Assembly: GCA_035701285.1 (NCBI GenBank) | Contig: DASSNT010000099.1 | Location: 1 to 31,674 of the forward strand | Length of the DNA stretch: 31,674 bases | Reading direction: 5' to 3' | DNA from: DASSBR01 sp035701285 | GTDB taxonomy: Bacteria; Pseudomonadota; Gammaproteobacteria; Natronospirales; DASSBR01 | In this document: positions 31,067-31,674 of the stretch, piece after piece | How the letters are laid out: each line of letters opens with the position of its first letter | Numbering within the stretch: position 1 is the stretch's first letter | The notes under the pieces: model-generated | Seen by the model: the letters and a program-made list of their open reading frames with translations, nothing else | Databases searched by the model: none | Told to the model about the DNA's origin: nothing | Program-made: the position numbers and the translations under genes

Positions 31067-31674
31067 ATGTCCGTAACGATCAAGACGCCTGAAGAACAGG
31101 AAAAAATGCGCGTAGCCGGCCGCCTTGCGGCGGAATTGCTGGAAATGATCGAGCCGCATATCCAGCCGGGCGTGACCACCGACGAAATCAATACGATCAT
31201 CCACGAGCACATCGTCAATGTGCAGCAGGCGACGCCCGCCCCGCTCAATTACCGCGGCTTCCCGAAGTCGGTCTGCACCTCGGTCAACCACGTCGTCTGC
31301 CACGGCATTCCGAACGACAAGCCGCTCAGGGACGGCGACATCATCAACATCGACGTCACCGTCATCAAGGACGGCTGGCATGGCGACACCAGCAAGATGT
31401 ATTACGTCGGCGAGCCATCTATCAAGGCGCGCCGGGTGGTGGACATCGCGCACGACGCGATGAAACTCGGCATCGACATGGTCAAGCCGGGCGTGCGGCT
31501 CGGCGACATCGGCCACGCGATCCAGCGCCACGTCGAGGGACTGGGCTGCTCGGTCGTGCGCGAATACTGCGGCCACGGCATCGGCCAGATCTTCCACGAA
31601 GACCCGCAGGTGCTGCATTACGGCGCGCCCGGCACGGGCATGGAACTGCAGACCGGCATGACCTTCACGATCGA
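31067..31674 (+). CDS. map: Type I methionine aminopeptidase (N-terminal part)
   Basis: Removes the initiator Met from new proteins. The frame starts MSVTIKTPEEQEKMRVAGRLAAELL at 31067 and stays open to the window end, giving 202 codons of about 260. Metal ligands and active-site residues visible are VCHGIPN (His), NIDVTVIKDGWHGDTSKM (two Asp) and EYCGHGIGQIFHEDP (His). The last residues seen (GMTFTI) run into the next metal ligand segment. GGAAGGAT precedes the ATG. Its divergent placement from rpsB is the common arrangement. Confidence 0.96.
   Translation, partial: MSVTIKTPEEQEKMRVAGRLAAELLEMIEPHIQPGVTTDEINTIIHEHIVNVQQATPAPLNYRGFPKSVCTSVNHVVCHGIPNDKPLRDGDIINIDVTVIKDGWHGDTSKMYYVGEPSIKARRVVDIAHDAMKLGIDMVKPGVRLGDIGHAIQRHVEGLGCSVVREYCGHGIGQIFHEDPQVLHYGAPGTGMELQTGMTFTI

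Noticed and set aside
31028..31618. 196-codon minus-strand frame
   Set aside because: Antisense to map, which has all its metal ligands; no motif in the minus frame.

Overview
The window is a GC-rich bacterial chromosome segment, almost certainly gammaproteobacterial. The minus strand carries the classic block rpsB-tsf-pyrH-frr-cdsA-rseP-bamA-skp-lpxD-fabZ-lpxA-lpxB-rnhB-dnaE-accA-tilS-pyrG-kdsA-eno-ftsB in its usual order. No rRNA, tRNA, CRISPR array, transposase or prophage gene was seen. No gene-free stretch exceeds 300 bases; the longest are about 240 bases (pyrG/tilS and accA/dnaE), and both hold the same hairpin repeat.

Layout from left to right. 1-2809 (minus): gltX and cysS, overlapping by four bases; cysS is cut by the window edge. 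2885-3192 (plus): an isolated 52-residue Gln/Arg-rich gene with a possible sigmaE-type promoter, an ideal ribosome binding site and a strong terminator. 3243-4573 (plus): a periplasmic cyclophilin (ppiA-like) overlapping lpxH. 4588-7570 (minus): accessory genes, namely a two-domain periplasmic cupredoxin, a glycerate 2-kinase and an enoyl-CoA isomerase-like crotonase. 7545-30857 (minus): the housekeeping block covering translation (rpsB, tsf, frr, tilS), nucleotides (pyrH, pyrG), replication (dnaE, rnhB), fatty acid and phospholipid synthesis (accA, fabZ, cdsA), lipid A and KDO (lpxD, lpxA, lpxB, kdsA, with lpxH at the far left), outer-membrane assembly and its surveillance (bamA, skp, rseP), glycolysis (eno) and division (ftsB). 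31067-31674 (plus): the start of map, divergent from rpsB.

Two things stand out. First, two gaps in the cluster (pyrG/tilS and accA/dnaE) contain homologous hairpin elements. Each has 21-bp perfectly complementary arms flanking a 53-nt core. The arms differ between copies at 8 positions, and every difference is compensated in the opposite arm. Read in the direction of the surrounding genes, each core presents two GGA motifs at the tips of small hairpins; one of them closely matches the remembered CsrA/RsmA RNA-binding consensus. This is the best candidate for an undescribed system. Second, the isoprenoid genes normally embedded in this block (uppS between frr and cdsA, dxr between cdsA and rseP, ispD after ftsB) are absent from all three expected places.

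Smaller points of interest: a folded rpsB leader downstream of a strong promoter, a 117-residue low-complexity tail on S2, and TTG start codons overlapping upstream stop codons in dnaE and lpxA. All family assignments come from reading motifs, not from searches.
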